Positions 7,773 to 17,501 are shown, numbered from the stretch's first letter. The stretch: 64,000 nt of DNA from JAABVY01 sp964627935 (GCA_964627935.1 CAZVLB010000017.1:35946-99945); one strand, 5' to 3'. Notes: generated by a model from the sequence alone, not told the origin. Translations and numbers: made by a program.

Positions 7773-9734
7773 TTGAACAGGAAATCCAGCATGTTCTTTT
7801 CTGATGGGAAGCCCCCCTTTCCTCAGGGAAAAAAGACTCCCCCCGGTCCGGATGACGGCAAGGATGAGTTCAACTGGAAGAAAAGCGGGCGAACCTTTAT
7901 ATTCTGGGCGATAATAATTATAATTTTTATATTTGCCTTCAAAACGCTTTCCACCGGCACCGGTGATGTGGTCGAAATCGATTATAGCGAATTCGTCAAA
8001 CAGCGCGAAAATGGCAATATCGCCGAAGTCGTGATATCAGACCGTCAGGTGGAAGGCAAGTTCAAGAATCCCTATACCGCCACCCAGGCGGGAACCACCA
8101 GGGAATTCAGTAAATTTGAGACGGTTCTGCTGGTGCAATCTCAGGAAGAAATTGACAGGCTGATCGCCCAGGATGTTCAGGTCAAGGGTGAGATCGAGAA
8201 TATGGGCTGGTGGGTGACATTTTTGCTCAGCACCGCGCCCTGGCTCCTGTTGATCCTGTTTTTTTTCTTCATGATGCGCCAGATGCAGTCCGGCGGTCCC
8301 AAGGGCCTGTTCTCATTCGGCAAGAGCAAGGCCAGGCTGGCCTCCGATTCCGGTCCGCGGGTGACATTTGGCGATGTTGCCGGTTGTGATGAAGCCAAAG
8401 AAGAATTAAAGGAAATCATAGAATTTTTGAAGGAGCCCGGCAAATTCCAGAAACTGGGCGGCAAAATCCCCAAGGGCGCACTGCTTCTCGGTTCACCAGG
8501 AACGGGAAAAACGCTTTTGGCCCGGGCTGTTGCCGGCGAGGCTGGTGTGCCGTTTTTTTCCATGTCAGGCTCCGATTTTGTCGAGATGTTCGTGGGCGTG
8601 GGTGCATCCCGTGTGCGCGACCTGTTTGACCAGGGCAAGAAAAATGCACCCTGTATTATCTTCATAGATGAAATCGATGCTGTGGGACGTCATCGCGGCG
8701 CCGGTCTGGGCGGCGGGCATGACGAACGCGAGCAGACCTTGAACCAGCTGCTGGTTGAGATGGACGGGTTCGATTCAAATGACGGCGTGATTTTGATTGC
8801 CGCCACCAACCGTCCCGATGTGCTCGATCCGGCGCTTCTGCGTCCGGGACGATTCGATCGCAGGATTGTGGTCGATAATCCGGATGTCAAGGGCCGTGAA
8901 GGTATTTTCGAGGTCCATTCACGCAAGATCAACCTCGATGAGGATGTCAATCTGGAGATCCTGGCCCGTGCGACACCGGGGCTATCCGGCGCGGATATTG
9001 CCAATATCGTCAATGAGGCCGCTTTGCTGGCGGCACGGCGCGGGCATGACAAGGTTTATATGGCCGATATGGAGGATGCCAAGGATAAGGTTATCCTGGG
9101 TACCGAGCGCAGGTCATTGGTGATTCATGAGGATGAAAAGAAGACAACCGCATATCATGAGGCCGGGCATGCACTACTGGGCAAGCTTCTGCCCAAGGCC
9201 GATCCGGTCTACAAGGTAACGATTATCCCGCGTGGAATGTCGCTGGGCCAGACATCATCGTTGCCGGTCGACGAGAAGCGCACCTATACGAAAGAATACC
9301 TTGAAGCGATGCTGGTCGTTTTCATGGGCGGACGTGTGGCGGAAAAGTTGATTTTCGATCATCTCTCCACAGGTGCCGGTAATGATCTCCAGCGCGCCAC
9401 CGACCTTGCGCGCAAGATGGTATGTGACTGGGGGATGTCGGATAAACTCGGTGCGCTGACATTCGGAAAGAAGCAGAATGAGGTTTTCCTCGGCAAAGAG
9501 CTGGTCCGTAATCGCGATTATTCCGAAGAAACAGCGCGGCAGATCGATTCCGAAATCAGGAGTATAGTCGACAACGCCGAGAGCAAGGCAATCGAGCTAT
9601 TGCAGTCGCAAGAGGATAATCTGCACAAGATTGCCGAGGCCCTGCTCGAGCGCGAGCTTCTGGATGGCGAGGATCTGGATGCCATTCTCAAAGGTGACGA
9701 ATTAAAAGAGGTCCCGACGACATCATCAAAATAG
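7773..9734 (+). CDS. ftsH: ATP-dependent zinc metalloprotease FtsH
   Basis: Membrane-anchored AAA+ protease for quality control and regulated turnover. Two membrane segments (about 41-57 and 148-168) flank a periplasmic domain. The AAA+ module has Walker A GSPGTGKT (240-247), Walker B IIFIDE (295-300) and the second region of homology AATNRPDVLDPALLRPGRFDR-like stretch (about 343-363). The zinc-binding HEAGH is at 462-466. Walker A has Ser where most FtsH have Pro. The start is TTG at 7773, supported by AAAGGA at 7761-7766. The N-terminus before the first membrane helix is a Pro/Lys-rich extension of about 40 residues. Confidence 0.97.
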   Translation: MNRKSSMFFSDGKPPFPQGKKTPPGPDDGKDEFNWKKSGRTFIFWAIIIIIFIFAFKTLSTGTGDVVEIDYSEFVKQRENGNIAEVVISDRQVEGKFKNPYTATQAGTTREFSKFETVLLVQSQEEIDRLIAQDVQVKGEIENMGWWVTFLLSTAPWLLLILFFFFMMRQMQSGGPKGLFSFGKSKARLASDSGPRVTFGDVAGCDEAKEELKEIIEFLKEPGKFQKLGGKIPKGALLLGSPGTGKTLLARAVAGEAGVPFFSMSGSDFVEMFVGVGASRVRDLFDQGKKNAPCIIFIDEIDAVGRHRGAGLGGGHDEREQTLNQLLVEMDGFDSNDGVILIAATNRPDVLDPALLRPGRFDRRIVVDNPDVKGREGIFEVHSRKINLDEDVNLEILARATPGLSGADIANIVNEAALLAARRGHDKVYMADMEDAKDKVILGTERRSLVIHEDEKKTTAYHEAGHALLGKLLPKADPVYKVTIIPRGMSLGQTSSLPVDEKRTYTKEYLEAMLVVFMGGRVAEKLIFDHLSTGAGNDLQRATDLARKMVCDWGMSDKLGALTFGKKQNEVFLGKELVRNRDYSEETARQIDSEIRSIVDNAESKAIELLQSQEDNLHKIAEALLERELLDGEDLDAILKGDELKEVPTTSSK

Positions 9735-9743
9735 AACAGGACT

Positions 9744-10592
9744 ATGCCCGATAAACCAACTCCGATTAAGATCGGACGAGTCAATTTCGATTTTTCCCGT
9801 CCCTATATCATGGGCATAGTCAATGTCACACCTGATTCATTTTCCGATGGCGGTAAATTTTATGAGCGGCGTGATGCAATTGATCACGCCCTCAAGCTTG
9901 CCGATGAGGGCGCTGATATAGTAGATATCGGCGGTGAATCGACCCGTCCGGGTGCCGATCCGGTATCCGAAGACGATGAGCTAAAACGCGTAATCCCGGT
10001 TATCGAAGCTCTTTTTGACAGAATAAAAGTACCCATCTCGATAGATACCTGCAAGCCCGGAGTAGCTGCCGAAGCGATTTCGGCCGGGGCCTCGCTGATT
10101 AATGATATCAGCGGTTTTCATTCCCATCCGGAAATGGCCGAACTGGCCGCCCAAAAAGATATTCCGGCAGTGGTTATGCATATCAAGGGCACCCCGCGAG
10201 ATATGCAGAAAAATCCAGATTATGATGACCTGATCGGCGAGATCAGCGAATATTTCGAAGAAAGCATCGCTATCGCTGAAAAAGGCGGGATGAAAAAGGA
10301 AAACCTGATCCTGGATCCGGGTATAGGCTTCGGCAAGACATTCGAGAATAATTTTACGCTGATAAAGAGAATTTCCGAATTCAAGAGATTCGGCCTGCCT
10401 CTTCTGGTGGGAGCCTCGCGCAAACGATTCCTCTCGATGGGAAATAAATATGTCGAAAGTGAGCGCATCGAGCAGTCCCTGGCGGCGTCATGCGCGGCGG
10501 TGATGAACGGCGCAAATATGGTTCGTGTGCATGATGTGCTGGCGACCCGCAAGGCGCTCTGGGTTATCTCGAAAATTGAATCATCGGCGTAA
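9744..10592 (+). CDS. folP: Dihydropteroate synthase
   Basis: Condenses p-aminobenzoate with dihydropterin pyrophosphate in folate synthesis, and is the sulfonamide target. The 282 residues form a TIM barrel with MGIVNVTPDSFSDGG, DIGGESTRPGADPV, ISIDTCKP, INDISGF, LDPGIGFGKT and GASRKRF, all family signatures. It begins 9 bases after ftsH and ends 73 bases before cdaA; folP directly upstream of cdaA is common in many phyla. Confidence 0.96.
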   Translation: MPDKPTPIKIGRVNFDFSRPYIMGIVNVTPDSFSDGGKFYERRDAIDHALKLADEGADIVDIGGESTRPGADPVSEDDELKRVIPVIEALFDRIKVPISIDTCKPGVAAEAISAGASLINDISGFHSHPEMAELAAQKDIPAVVMHIKGTPRDMQKNPDYDDLIGEISEYFEESIAIAEKGGMKKENLILDPGIGFGKTFENNFTLIKRISEFKRFGLPLLVGASRKRFLSMGNKYVESERIEQSLAASCAAVMNGANMVRVHDVLATRKALWVISKIESSA

Positions 10593-10615
10593 ATTAAATC
10601 ATATATATCATTTGC

Positions 10616-10644
10616 TTGCGAATTACCCTAAATATTAATATTTT
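10616..10644 (+). promoter_or_regulatory. Candidate promoter for the cdaA operon
   Basis: TTGCGA (10616-10621), 17-base spacer, TATTTT (10639-10644) in the 73-base AT-rich gap between folP and cdaA. It would give a short leader before ATG 10666. The gene could also be read through from folP. Confidence 0.4.
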
Positions 10645-10665
10645 ACTAATTCGAATCCCGGGGTA

Positions 10666-11430
10666 ATGATGGAACTTATCACTTATCAATTTTTAGACTT
10701 TTCGATTGTTGACCTTCTGGATGTCATCATAGTGGCATTCATTATATATAAGCTTCTGGAGCTGGTCAAGGGCACCCGTTCGGCGCAGATGATGATCGGC
10801 ATGGTAATCATCTTTATCGTGGCCTTCATGGCTTACTGGTTCCAGCTCGAGGGGCTCAAATGGCTCTTTTCGAATCTGGCTACGGTCGGCTTTATTGTGC
10901 TGGTTGTAGTTTTTCAGCCTGAGATACGCGGGGGGCTGGCCCAGATTGGCCATACCCGTTTCATGAGGCGTTTTATAAAAAGTGATTCGGTGAAAGCCAT
11001 CGATGAGGTTGTGCGTGGAGCAATCAGGCTTTCCGAACTGCGTTATGGTGGCCTGATTGTGCTGGAGCGAAGCGTGGGGCTGAAAAATATCATTGCCACC
11101 GGACGTGAAATCAACGCCGAGGTGTCATCCGATCTTTTGACAACCATCTTTACTCCATATACACCTTTGCATGACGGCGCGGTTATTGTGCGAAATGAGA
11201 AGTTGATCGCGGCGGCATGTGTTCTGCCGATGACCCAGAATCCGCGTTATGCCGACCTTTTCGGTATGCGTCATCGCGCCGCAATCGGGGTCAGCGAAGA
11301 ATCGGATGCGGTCTGCCTGGTGATATCGGAAGAGACAGGGGCCATATCCCTTACAATCAAAGGCACTTTCAAACGTGACCTCGAGAAACTGACCCTCAAA
11401 GAGAGCCTTTTGGAAGTTCTCAAATCCTGA
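10666..11430 (+). CDS. cdaA: Diadenylate cyclase CdaA (c-di-AMP synthase)
   Basis: Makes c-di-AMP from two ATP. Three membrane helices lie in the first 86 residues, followed by a DAC domain. The catalytic motifs are DGA (170-172) and RHR (202-204, in GMRHRAAIG). C-di-AMP usually controls potassium/osmolyte transport and wall homeostasis. The partner regulator CdaR (YbbR domains), normally next to it, is absent here: obgE follows after 2 bases. Start ATG 10666 or 10669. Confidence 0.95.
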   Translation: MMELITYQFLDFSIVDLLDVIIVAFIIYKLLELVKGTRSAQMMIGMVIIFIVAFMAYWFQLEGLKWLFSNLATVGFIVLVVVFQPEIRGGLAQIGHTRFMRRFIKSDSVKAIDEVVRGAIRLSELRYGGLIVLERSVGLKNIIATGREINAEVSSDLLTTIFTPYTPLHDGAVIVRNEKLIAAACVLPMTQNPRYADLFGMRHRAAIGVSEESDAVCLVISEETGAISLTIKGTFKRDLEKLTLKESLLEVLKS

Positions 11431-11432
11431 TT

Positions 11433-12437
11433 ATGTTTGTTGACCTGGTTGAAATCGAAGTTCAGAGTGGACGGGGCGGTCCCGGATGTATATCCTTTCG
11501 ACGGGAGAAATTTATCCCCAAGGGTGGTCCGAATGGCGGCGATGGCGGCCGGGGTGGATCGGTTTATTTCGAGGTGGATAGTAACCTGAATACACTGATG
11601 GATCTGAAGTATCGCCGCAAGTACAAGGCCTCCAATGGCATGCCGGGCCAGGGGTCCAATAAGCATGGCGAGATGGGGCGCGATGTCACTGTTCGAGTGC
11701 CCCCCGGAACATCAATATATAACGCCGAAACCGGCGAGCTTCTGGCAGACCTTGTGGAAGATGGCGAAAGATATCTGGCGGCCAAGGGTGGAAAGGGCGG
11801 ACGGGGCAATACTCATTTTAAGTCGCCGACCAATCAAACTCCGCGCAAGGCCGATACCGGTATGCCGGGAGTTAACCTGAAACTGCGCATAGAATTAAAG
11901 CTGATTGCCGATATTGGGTTGGTGGGTTATCCCAACGCCGGCAAATCGAGCCTTTTGAAAGCCCTTTCACGGGCCAGGCCGAAAATCGCCGAGTATCCGT
12001 TTACGACTCTCAATCCTAACATCGGCATTGTGCCTGTCGATGAATATAAGATGCTCAAGATGGCCGATATCCCCGGGATCATAACCGGCGCCAGTAAGGG
12101 CAAGGGCCTGGGATTGACATTTTTGCGGCATATCGAGCGCACCTCGGTACTACTGTACATTCTGGATGGGTCCAAAGAAGATTTTCTTGAGGATTACCGT
12201 ATACTGCAAAATGAGCTGGAGGAATACAACTGGCGCCTTCCGCAGAAACCGAGCCTTGTATGTATAAATAAGATTGACCTGTGGGATGATCAGACATTAA
12301 ATGATTGGCAAAACAGGCTGGGTGAGCAATATTTATTTATCTCCGCTAAAGAGGAGATAAATCTGGATGATCTGAAAGCACGCCTTTTACAGTTGATGGA
12401 GGAAAAACAGGCTGCCGATGAGCAGGGAATACAGTGA
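11433..12437 (+). CDS. obgE: GTPase ObgE/CgtA
   Basis: Ribosome-associated GTPase involved in 50S maturation and stress responses. The glycine-rich Obg fold occupies residues 1-158 (GGPNGGDGGRGG, AAKGGKGGRGN). The G domain follows with G1 GYPNAGKSS (165-173), G3 DIPG (212-215) and G4 NKID. At 334 residues it lacks the optional C-terminal OCT domain. It is coupled to dprA by a 20-base overlap. Confidence 0.97.
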   Translation: MFVDLVEIEVQSGRGGPGCISFRREKFIPKGGPNGGDGGRGGSVYFEVDSNLNTLMDLKYRRKYKASNGMPGQGSNKHGEMGRDVTVRVPPGTSIYNAETGELLADLVEDGERYLAAKGGKGGRGNTHFKSPTNQTPRKADTGMPGVNLKLRIELKLIADIGLVGYPNAGKSSLLKALSRARPKIAEYPFTTLNPNIGIVPVDEYKMLKMADIPGIITGASKGKGLGLTFLRHIERTSVLLYILDGSKEDFLEDYRILQNELEEYNWRLPQKPSLVCINKIDLWDDQTLNDWQNRLGEQYLFISAKEEINLDDLKARLLQLMEEKQAADEQGIQ

Positions 12438-13521
12438 CATATACTACTGGCTGGCGTTGAGCAGTGTGCCCGGTATGGGCGCGGTGCGTTTCAAGCAGCT
12501 TGTGAAGGCAATTGGGGATCCTCAGAATGTCCTGAAAGCTCCGCAAAATGATCTTGAGCAGATTGACGGTGTCAGTCAGTCTCTTGCCCGTGCAATCAAT
12601 AAGGAAGCCGATTATGATTTCGCCGAGAAGCAGATCGATTTACTGCAAAAGGGCGGGTATCAATTTACAACCTATCTTTCCGATGACTATCCCGAAAAGC
12701 TGAAGAACATCTATGATCCGCCGGCCTTTTTGTTTTATGATGGTGATCTGGAATGCTTGAAGAGTCCCTGTCTGGCGATAGTCGGCTCGCGCAATTTGAG
12801 CGATTATGGCCGGGCTATGGCCGAACGCATGGCGCGTGAACTTGTGCAGGCCGGCTTTACCGTGGTATCCGGATTCGCACGGGGAATCGATACCGCCGCT
12901 CATCGCGCGGCGATTGAATCCGGCGGTCTGACTGCGGCAATATTCGGATGCGGCCTGGATATAGTCTATCCTTTTGAAAATAAGGCACTGTATAAAAATT
13001 TAATTCTAAACGGCTGCGCCATATCCGAGTTTCCCTTTGGCGAAAAGCCCGATCGCTATCATTTCCCGCGCCGTAACCGCATAATTTCCGGCCTGAGCCT
13101 GGGTGTTCTGATAGTCGAGGCGGCCGATAAATCCGGGGCGCTTCTGACCGCCGACCATGCGCTCGAGCAGGGCCGTGAGGTTTTTGCAGTGCCGGGCAGT
13201 GTGGTCTCCAAAACATCTGCCGGGACAAACAAAATCATCAAGCAGGGAGCCAAGCTGGTGACCTGCGTGGAGGATATCCTGGAAGAACTGAAATTCCTGG
13301 TACCAAAACAAAAGAAACAACCCAGACCGGTCCTGAAAATCGATCTGCCTGAGGAGCAGAAGAAGATTTACGAGGTGCTGACCGATGAGCCACTGCAGGT
13401 TGACAGGATTGTCAAGGACAGCGGTGTACCTGTTTCACGAGCGCTGGAGCTTCTTCTGGACCTGGAGTTAAATGGACTGATAAGGCAACTATCGGGAAAA
13501 ATGTTTGTCAAACAATTCTAA
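12418..13521 (+). CDS. dprA: DNA-processing protein DprA
   Basis: Binds incoming ssDNA and loads RecA during natural transformation. A helix-hairpin-helix-like N-terminus (SVPGMGAVRF) precedes the Rossmann fold with IVGSRNLSDYG, SGFARGIDTAAH, GCGLDIVYP, FPRRNRIISGLS and ALEQGREVFAVPGS. A winged-helix DML1-like C-terminal domain follows (about residues 310-367). The 367-residue length is normal. topA, the usual downstream neighbour, is missing; the PTS gene pair follows instead. Confidence 0.95.
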   Translation: MSREYSDIYYWLALSSVPGMGAVRFKQLVKAIGDPQNVLKAPQNDLEQIDGVSQSLARAINKEADYDFAEKQIDLLQKGGYQFTTYLSDDYPEKLKNIYDPPAFLFYDGDLECLKSPCLAIVGSRNLSDYGRAMAERMARELVQAGFTVVSGFARGIDTAAHRAAIESGGLTAAIFGCGLDIVYPFENKALYKNLILNGCAISEFPFGEKPDRYHFPRRNRIISGLSLGVLIVEAADKSGALLTADHALEQGREVFAVPGSVVSKTSAGTNKIIKQGAKLVTCVEDILEELKFLVPKQKKQPRPVLKIDLPEEQKKIYEVLTDEPLQVDRIVKDSGVPVSRALELLLDLELNGLIRQLSGKMFVKQF

Positions 13522-13539
13522 ACTGCTTATAATAACGGA

Positions 13540-13815
13540 TTGTATAGTAAAGACGTAAAAATATCCAATAAATACGGCCTTCATGCACGGCCTTCAGCCC
13601 AGCTCGTAAAAACCGCCGCCTTTTTCAAGTCGGATATTTATCTTGAAAAAGACGGACTCAAGGTTAACGGTAAATCCATAATGGGCGTGATGATGCTTGC
13701 TGCCGAATATGGCTCGACTGTCTTGATCTCAGCCGAGGGCCCGGATGAACAAGAGGCCGTGGAAGCAATCCACAAACTTTTAAGCAGCGACTTTAAAGAA
13801 GCATACGATGAGTAA
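13540..13815 (+). CDS. ptsH: Phosphocarrier protein HPr
   Basis: Small PTS phosphocarrier (91 residues). The phosphorylated histidine is His15 in GLHARPSAQLV. Ser46 in NGKSIMGVMML is conserved, so regulation by an HPr kinase is possible, but no hprK is in this window. The start is TTG at 13540; no ATG fits the conserved N-terminus, and no strong Shine-Dalgarno sequence is visible, so translation may depend on dprA 18 bases upstream. The end overlaps enzyme I by 8 bases. Confidence 0.93.
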   Translation: MYSKDVKISNKYGLHARPSAQLVKTAAFFKSDIYLEKDGLKVNGKSIMGVMMLAAEYGSTVLISAEGPDEQEAVEAIHKLLSSDFKEAYDE

Positions 13816-15592
13816 AAAGGCGCTGGACAGAGATGAACTCAGGGGCATCGCGGTTTCGCCCGGAATCGCCTGTGGTGAAGCATACCTGCATATTTCCGGC
13901 TTTCCCGAATATAAGGAAGAACTGATTTCCAGAGACAGGATTTATGCCGAACTGAAAAAGGTCGACCGGGCATTTGAGCACACTCTCAATGACATGGAAC
14001 GGATCAAGTCCCAGGCCTCGCATTCGGACGACCTTGATCTGAATGGCGTGCTCGATGCCCAGATATTGATTGTCAACGATATCGAGTTCAAAAATCAGAT
14101 CAAAGAGCTGGTATCATCCTCGCTTTATTCGGCCATCTATGCTTTCACCTCGGCCGTGAATGACAATATCGAGCTGCTTTCGCGCTCCAATGATCCGTAT
14201 ATGCGCGAGATGGTTGCCGATATCGAGACGGTCTCCAATCATATATTAAAATATCTTCTGGGCGAGCGACATAAACAGCTGGCCGGATTTGAAGACCCGG
14301 CAATTCTTTTCGCATCCTATTTCAATCCGGGTGAAATCCTCGAGATGCCCAAGCTCAATGTGGCCGGTTTTGTGGCCGAACGGGGAGGGCTGACCTCGCA
14401 TATGGGGCTGTTTGCCAAATCCCTGGGCATCCCGGCGGTAATTGGAGTAAGGGCTGATTTAAAGCAGATTCCGACAGGATCGCGAATAGTCGTGGATGGC
14501 ACTCAAGGGCTGGTAGTTATCAATCCGCCTGATAATGAATGGAAAAACTTCCAGAGGCAGGCCGAGGAACATTCCAGGAACCGTTTCCGACGTTTCGAGT
14601 TTATCAGCGAATTGCCATCGTCCACAACAGATTCTCATCGGGTTGAGGTTATGGCCAATCTGGATCTGCCGACTTCGCTGGATGAGGTCCTGGCTCATGA
14701 ACATCTGGGAATCGGCCTTTACCGTACTGAGTTTCTGTATCTGAGACATACCAATTTCCCGACCGAGCAGGAACAGGCGCGCATATATAAGGAGATTGCC
14801 CACAAATTCGCACCCCAGCCGGTGATATTGCGCACATTTGACCTGGGTGGCGATAAGCTGACCGATTATTTCAAGTCAGATTTTGAGGATAATCCGGCTC
14901 TGGGATGGCGCGCAATTCGGTTTTCACTCGATGTTCCGCGAATTTTTGAGGATCAGATCAAGGGTATGCTGCGTGCCTCGGACAAGAAAAATGTACAGAT
15001 AATGCTGCCGTTGATTACAAAGCTGGATGAGGTTCGTGATGCCAAAGCAATTATCAAGGATGTTATAAAGGAATTCAAAAAGAAAAAAGTCAGGTTCGAC
15101 CAGAATATAAAGATCGGCATCATGATCGAAACTCCCGCCGCTGTGCACCTGGCCGATTTGCTGGCCAAAGAAGTCGATTTCTTCTCGATCGGTACCAATG
15201 ATCTGACGCAGTACAGCCTGGCGGTTGACCGCACCAACCTTCGTGTGGCCAAGCATTTCCAGATTTATCATCCTGCCGTATTGCTTTCTGTCAAAAAGAC
15301 TGTCGAAGCGGCCCATAAAGCCGGCATACCATGCGGGATGTGCGGCGAGCTGGCCGGGGATCCTATGGCCACCAAGCTTCTGGTTGGACTGGGTCTGGAT
15401 ACACTTTCGATGAACCCATCATCGATTCCCACGGTTAAGAATATACTTCCGCATATTAACTTCGAGGAAGCGCTGGAGTTTGCATCGGAGGTGCTAAAAC
15501 TCGCTACGCATGGCGAAATCAAGGAGTTTCTTGCGGAAGATTATAAGAAGAGCTTTTCGCAGATTTCAGTATTAAGAACAGGGAGAGTTTAG
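13808..15592 (+). CDS. ptsI: PTS enzyme I (PEP-protein phosphotransferase)
   Basis: Transfers phosphate from PEP to HPr. The 594 residues match the family. The N-terminal domain contains GGLTSHMGLFAKSLGIP with the phosphorylated His198. The PEP-binding barrel follows, with GIGLYRTEFLYL, RTFDLGGDKL, IGIMIETPAA, FSIGTNDLTQY and MCGELAGDP (active-site Cys). The His segment is unusual in having Met-Gly-Leu after SH. No sugar-specific enzyme II genes are present here. A sugar phosphate isomerase starts 2 bases downstream. Confidence 0.95.
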   Translation: MSKKALDRDELRGIAVSPGIACGEAYLHISGFPEYKEELISRDRIYAELKKVDRAFEHTLNDMERIKSQASHSDDLDLNGVLDAQILIVNDIEFKNQIKELVSSSLYSAIYAFTSAVNDNIELLSRSNDPYMREMVADIETVSNHILKYLLGERHKQLAGFEDPAILFASYFNPGEILEMPKLNVAGFVAERGGLTSHMGLFAKSLGIPAVIGVRADLKQIPTGSRIVVDGTQGLVVINPPDNEWKNFQRQAEEHSRNRFRRFEFISELPSSTTDSHRVEVMANLDLPTSLDEVLAHEHLGIGLYRTEFLYLRHTNFPTEQEQARIYKEIAHKFAPQPVILRTFDLGGDKLTDYFKSDFEDNPALGWRAIRFSLDVPRIFEDQIKGMLRASDKKNVQIMLPLITKLDEVRDAKAIIKDVIKEFKKKKVRFDQNIKIGIMIETPAAVHLADLLAKEVDFFSIGTNDLTQYSLAVDRTNLRVAKHFQIYHPAVLLSVKKTVEAAHKAGIPCGMCGELAGDPMATKLLVGLGLDTLSMNPSSIPTVKNILPHINFEEALEFASEVLKLATHGEIKEFLAEDYKKSFSQISVLRTGRV

Positions 15593-15594
15593 AA

Positions 15595-16650
15595 ATGGCT
15601 GATTTTATAAACTTGAGAAGTGAGTATGACTCGCAGGGGATGTACGACAAGATCGTGGAATTTCCCGATCAGTTTGAGGAAGGCTATAAGATTGGCAAAG
15701 AGGCCGACCTGCCTGATATAAATCCGGATTCAATCGATAGCATTATTGTCTGCGGACTGGGCGGATCAGCCATCGGCGGCGATCTGGTTCGATCCTATCT
15801 GACCTACAAAATCAAGGTCCCGTTTCATATCATCAGGCATTACAATCTCCCAAAATTCGTCAATAAAAAATCGCTTTGCATAATTTCTAGCTATTCCGGA
15901 AATACCGAGGAAACATTGTCGGCCTACGATGAAGCCAGGCAGGCCGGGGCAGAGATATTTGCAATTACCTCGAATGGCAAGTTGAAGGAGAAGGCCGAGC
16001 AGGACGGTTTCAAGGCGGTCAGTATTCCCGGGGGCTTCCCGCCACGTGCGGCACTGGGATATTCCTTTGTGCCCATGCTGATGATCCTCTCCCGTCTGGG
16101 ATTTTTCGAGGATATCAGCAGGCAGGTCGAGGAAACTGTTAAATTCCTGAGCAAAAATGTAGTGCAGTACCAGATCGACAAGGAAGATAATCCTGCCATG
16201 AAAGCGTCCGAGAATTTGTACGGCAGGCTGGCCCTGATATATGCCGGACAGGATCACTTCGATGCCGTGGCGGTCAGGTTTAAGGGGCAGATTTGCGAGA
16301 ATGCCAAGGTACCGGCGTTTTTTAATTTCTTCCCCGAATTCAATCATAATGAGCTGGTTGGATGGGGCCTGGTCGAGGATTTCAAGGACAAGCTGCTGAC
16401 TTTTATCATCCGCGATGAGGGAGATCACGACCGTGTTTCGGTGCGCATGAATATCGTCAGGCGCATAATTGAGGATAAGGATGTGCCGGTTATCGAGGTC
16501 AAATCGAGCGGCCCGAATCTTCTGGCGCGCATGTTTTCGGTTATTCAGTATGGTGATTTTGTCAGTTTGTACCTGGCTTTATTGAACAAGATAGACCCGA
16601 CTCCCGTCGAAGTAATAGACTTTTTGAAAAGCGAATTAGATAAGCTTTAA
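15595..16650 (+). CDS. Bifunctional phosphoglucose/phosphomannose isomerase-type SIS protein
   Basis: A 351-residue SIS-domain protein of the archaeal/bacterial bifunctional PGI/PMI family, which isomerises glucose-6-P and mannose-6-P with fructose-6-P. The signatures are VCGLGGSAIGGDL, ISSYSGNTEETLSAY, SIPGGFPPRAALGYSF and FPEFNHNELVGW, where the catalytic Glu/His lie. AGGGAG precedes ATG 15595. Its stop overlaps the next start by one base (TAATG). Its position between enzyme I and four membrane genes suggests sugar-phosphate metabolism but does not prove a link. Confidence 0.9.
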   Translation: MADFINLRSEYDSQGMYDKIVEFPDQFEEGYKIGKEADLPDINPDSIDSIIVCGLGGSAIGGDLVRSYLTYKIKVPFHIIRHYNLPKFVNKKSLCIISSYSGNTEETLSAYDEARQAGAEIFAITSNGKLKEKAEQDGFKAVSIPGGFPPRAALGYSFVPMLMILSRLGFFEDISRQVEETVKFLSKNVVQYQIDKEDNPAMKASENLYGRLALIYAGQDHFDAVAVRFKGQICENAKVPAFFNFFPEFNHNELVGWGLVEDFKDKLLTFIIRDEGDHDRVSVRMNIVRRIIEDKDVPVIEVKSSGPNLLARMFSVIQYGDFVSLYLALLNKIDPTPVEVIDFLKSELDKL

Positions 16651-17501
16651 TGAAAAAACTCCTCTACGCATTTGTCATCACGCTGCTCATAGCCGGAGAG
16701 AGCCTGGGCGCTGAAAGTGTCAGCTGGTTCCGGGCCGACAGGGTCAATACCCTGATCCTCTTGATAGTCTTTACCATAATCCTGCTCATATATATTCGCC
16801 TGGCCAAAAAGGGCCGTCCGCTTTTCATCCGCAAGCTTTCCGGGCTGGATGCTATGGATGAGGCGGTTGGACGTGCCACCGAAATGGGCAAACCGGTGCT
16901 TTTCATGCCGGGCATTCAGGAGGTCTCCGAAATTCAGACAATTGCGGGGCTTTCGATTCTGGGCGAGGTGGCGGCCTATACAGCAGAATACGAGACGCCG
17001 CTTCTGGTTACAGTCCAATATCCAATCGTAATGGCTGCGGCGCAGGAGATTGTCAAGGATTCTTATGTCAACGCCGGCAAGAAGGAGCTTTATTCCGATT
17101 CGATGGTGCAGTATGTGGCCGGGTCGCAGTTTGCTCTGGCGGCGGCGGTCAATGGTATTATGCTGCGAATAAAGCCCGCCGCCAATATATTTATGGGCGC
17201 CTTCTATGCTGAATCCCTGCTTCTGGCCGAAACCGGTAATCTGACCGGTGCAATTCAGATAGCAGGCACGGCCAACCCGGAACAGTTGCCGTTTTTTATT
17301 GCCGCCTGTGATTACACGCTGATGGGAGAGGAGCTTTATGCCGCCAGCGCATACCTTTCCAAGGAACCGATGATGCTGGGATCGATCAAGGGGCAGGATT
17401 TTATGAAGGTGATCCTGGTTGTTCTGATCCTGGCTGCAATAGTTTTGCTGATGTTCAGCTGGAAGGGGCTGTTTATCTTAAGGCTCCTGGAGACCAGCTG
17501 A
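16650..17501 (+). CDS. Membrane protein of unknown function, module gene 1 (DUF6754-like)
   Basis: 283 residues: a possible signal/membrane start (1-20), a membrane helix at about 33-50, a soluble domain of about 190 residues and a C-terminal helix at about 254-273. The soluble part carries conserved-looking runs such as MPGIQEVSEIQTIAGL, FYAESLLLAETG and CDYTLMGEELYAASAY. It resembles a family I believe is catalogued as DUF6754, but I cannot verify this. It is the first of four coupled genes: one base overlaps the isomerase and one base separates it from the next gene. Confidence 0.75.
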   Translation: MKKLLYAFVITLLIAGESLGAESVSWFRADRVNTLILLIVFTIILLIYIRLAKKGRPLFIRKLSGLDAMDEAVGRATEMGKPVLFMPGIQEVSEIQTIAGLSILGEVAAYTAEYETPLLVTVQYPIVMAAAQEIVKDSYVNAGKKELYSDSMVQYVAGSQFALAAAVNGIMLRIKPAANIFMGAFYAESLLLAETGNLTGAIQIAGTANPEQLPFFIAACDYTLMGEELYAASAYLSKEPMMLGSIKGQDFMKVILVVLILAAIVLLMFSWKGLFILRLLETS

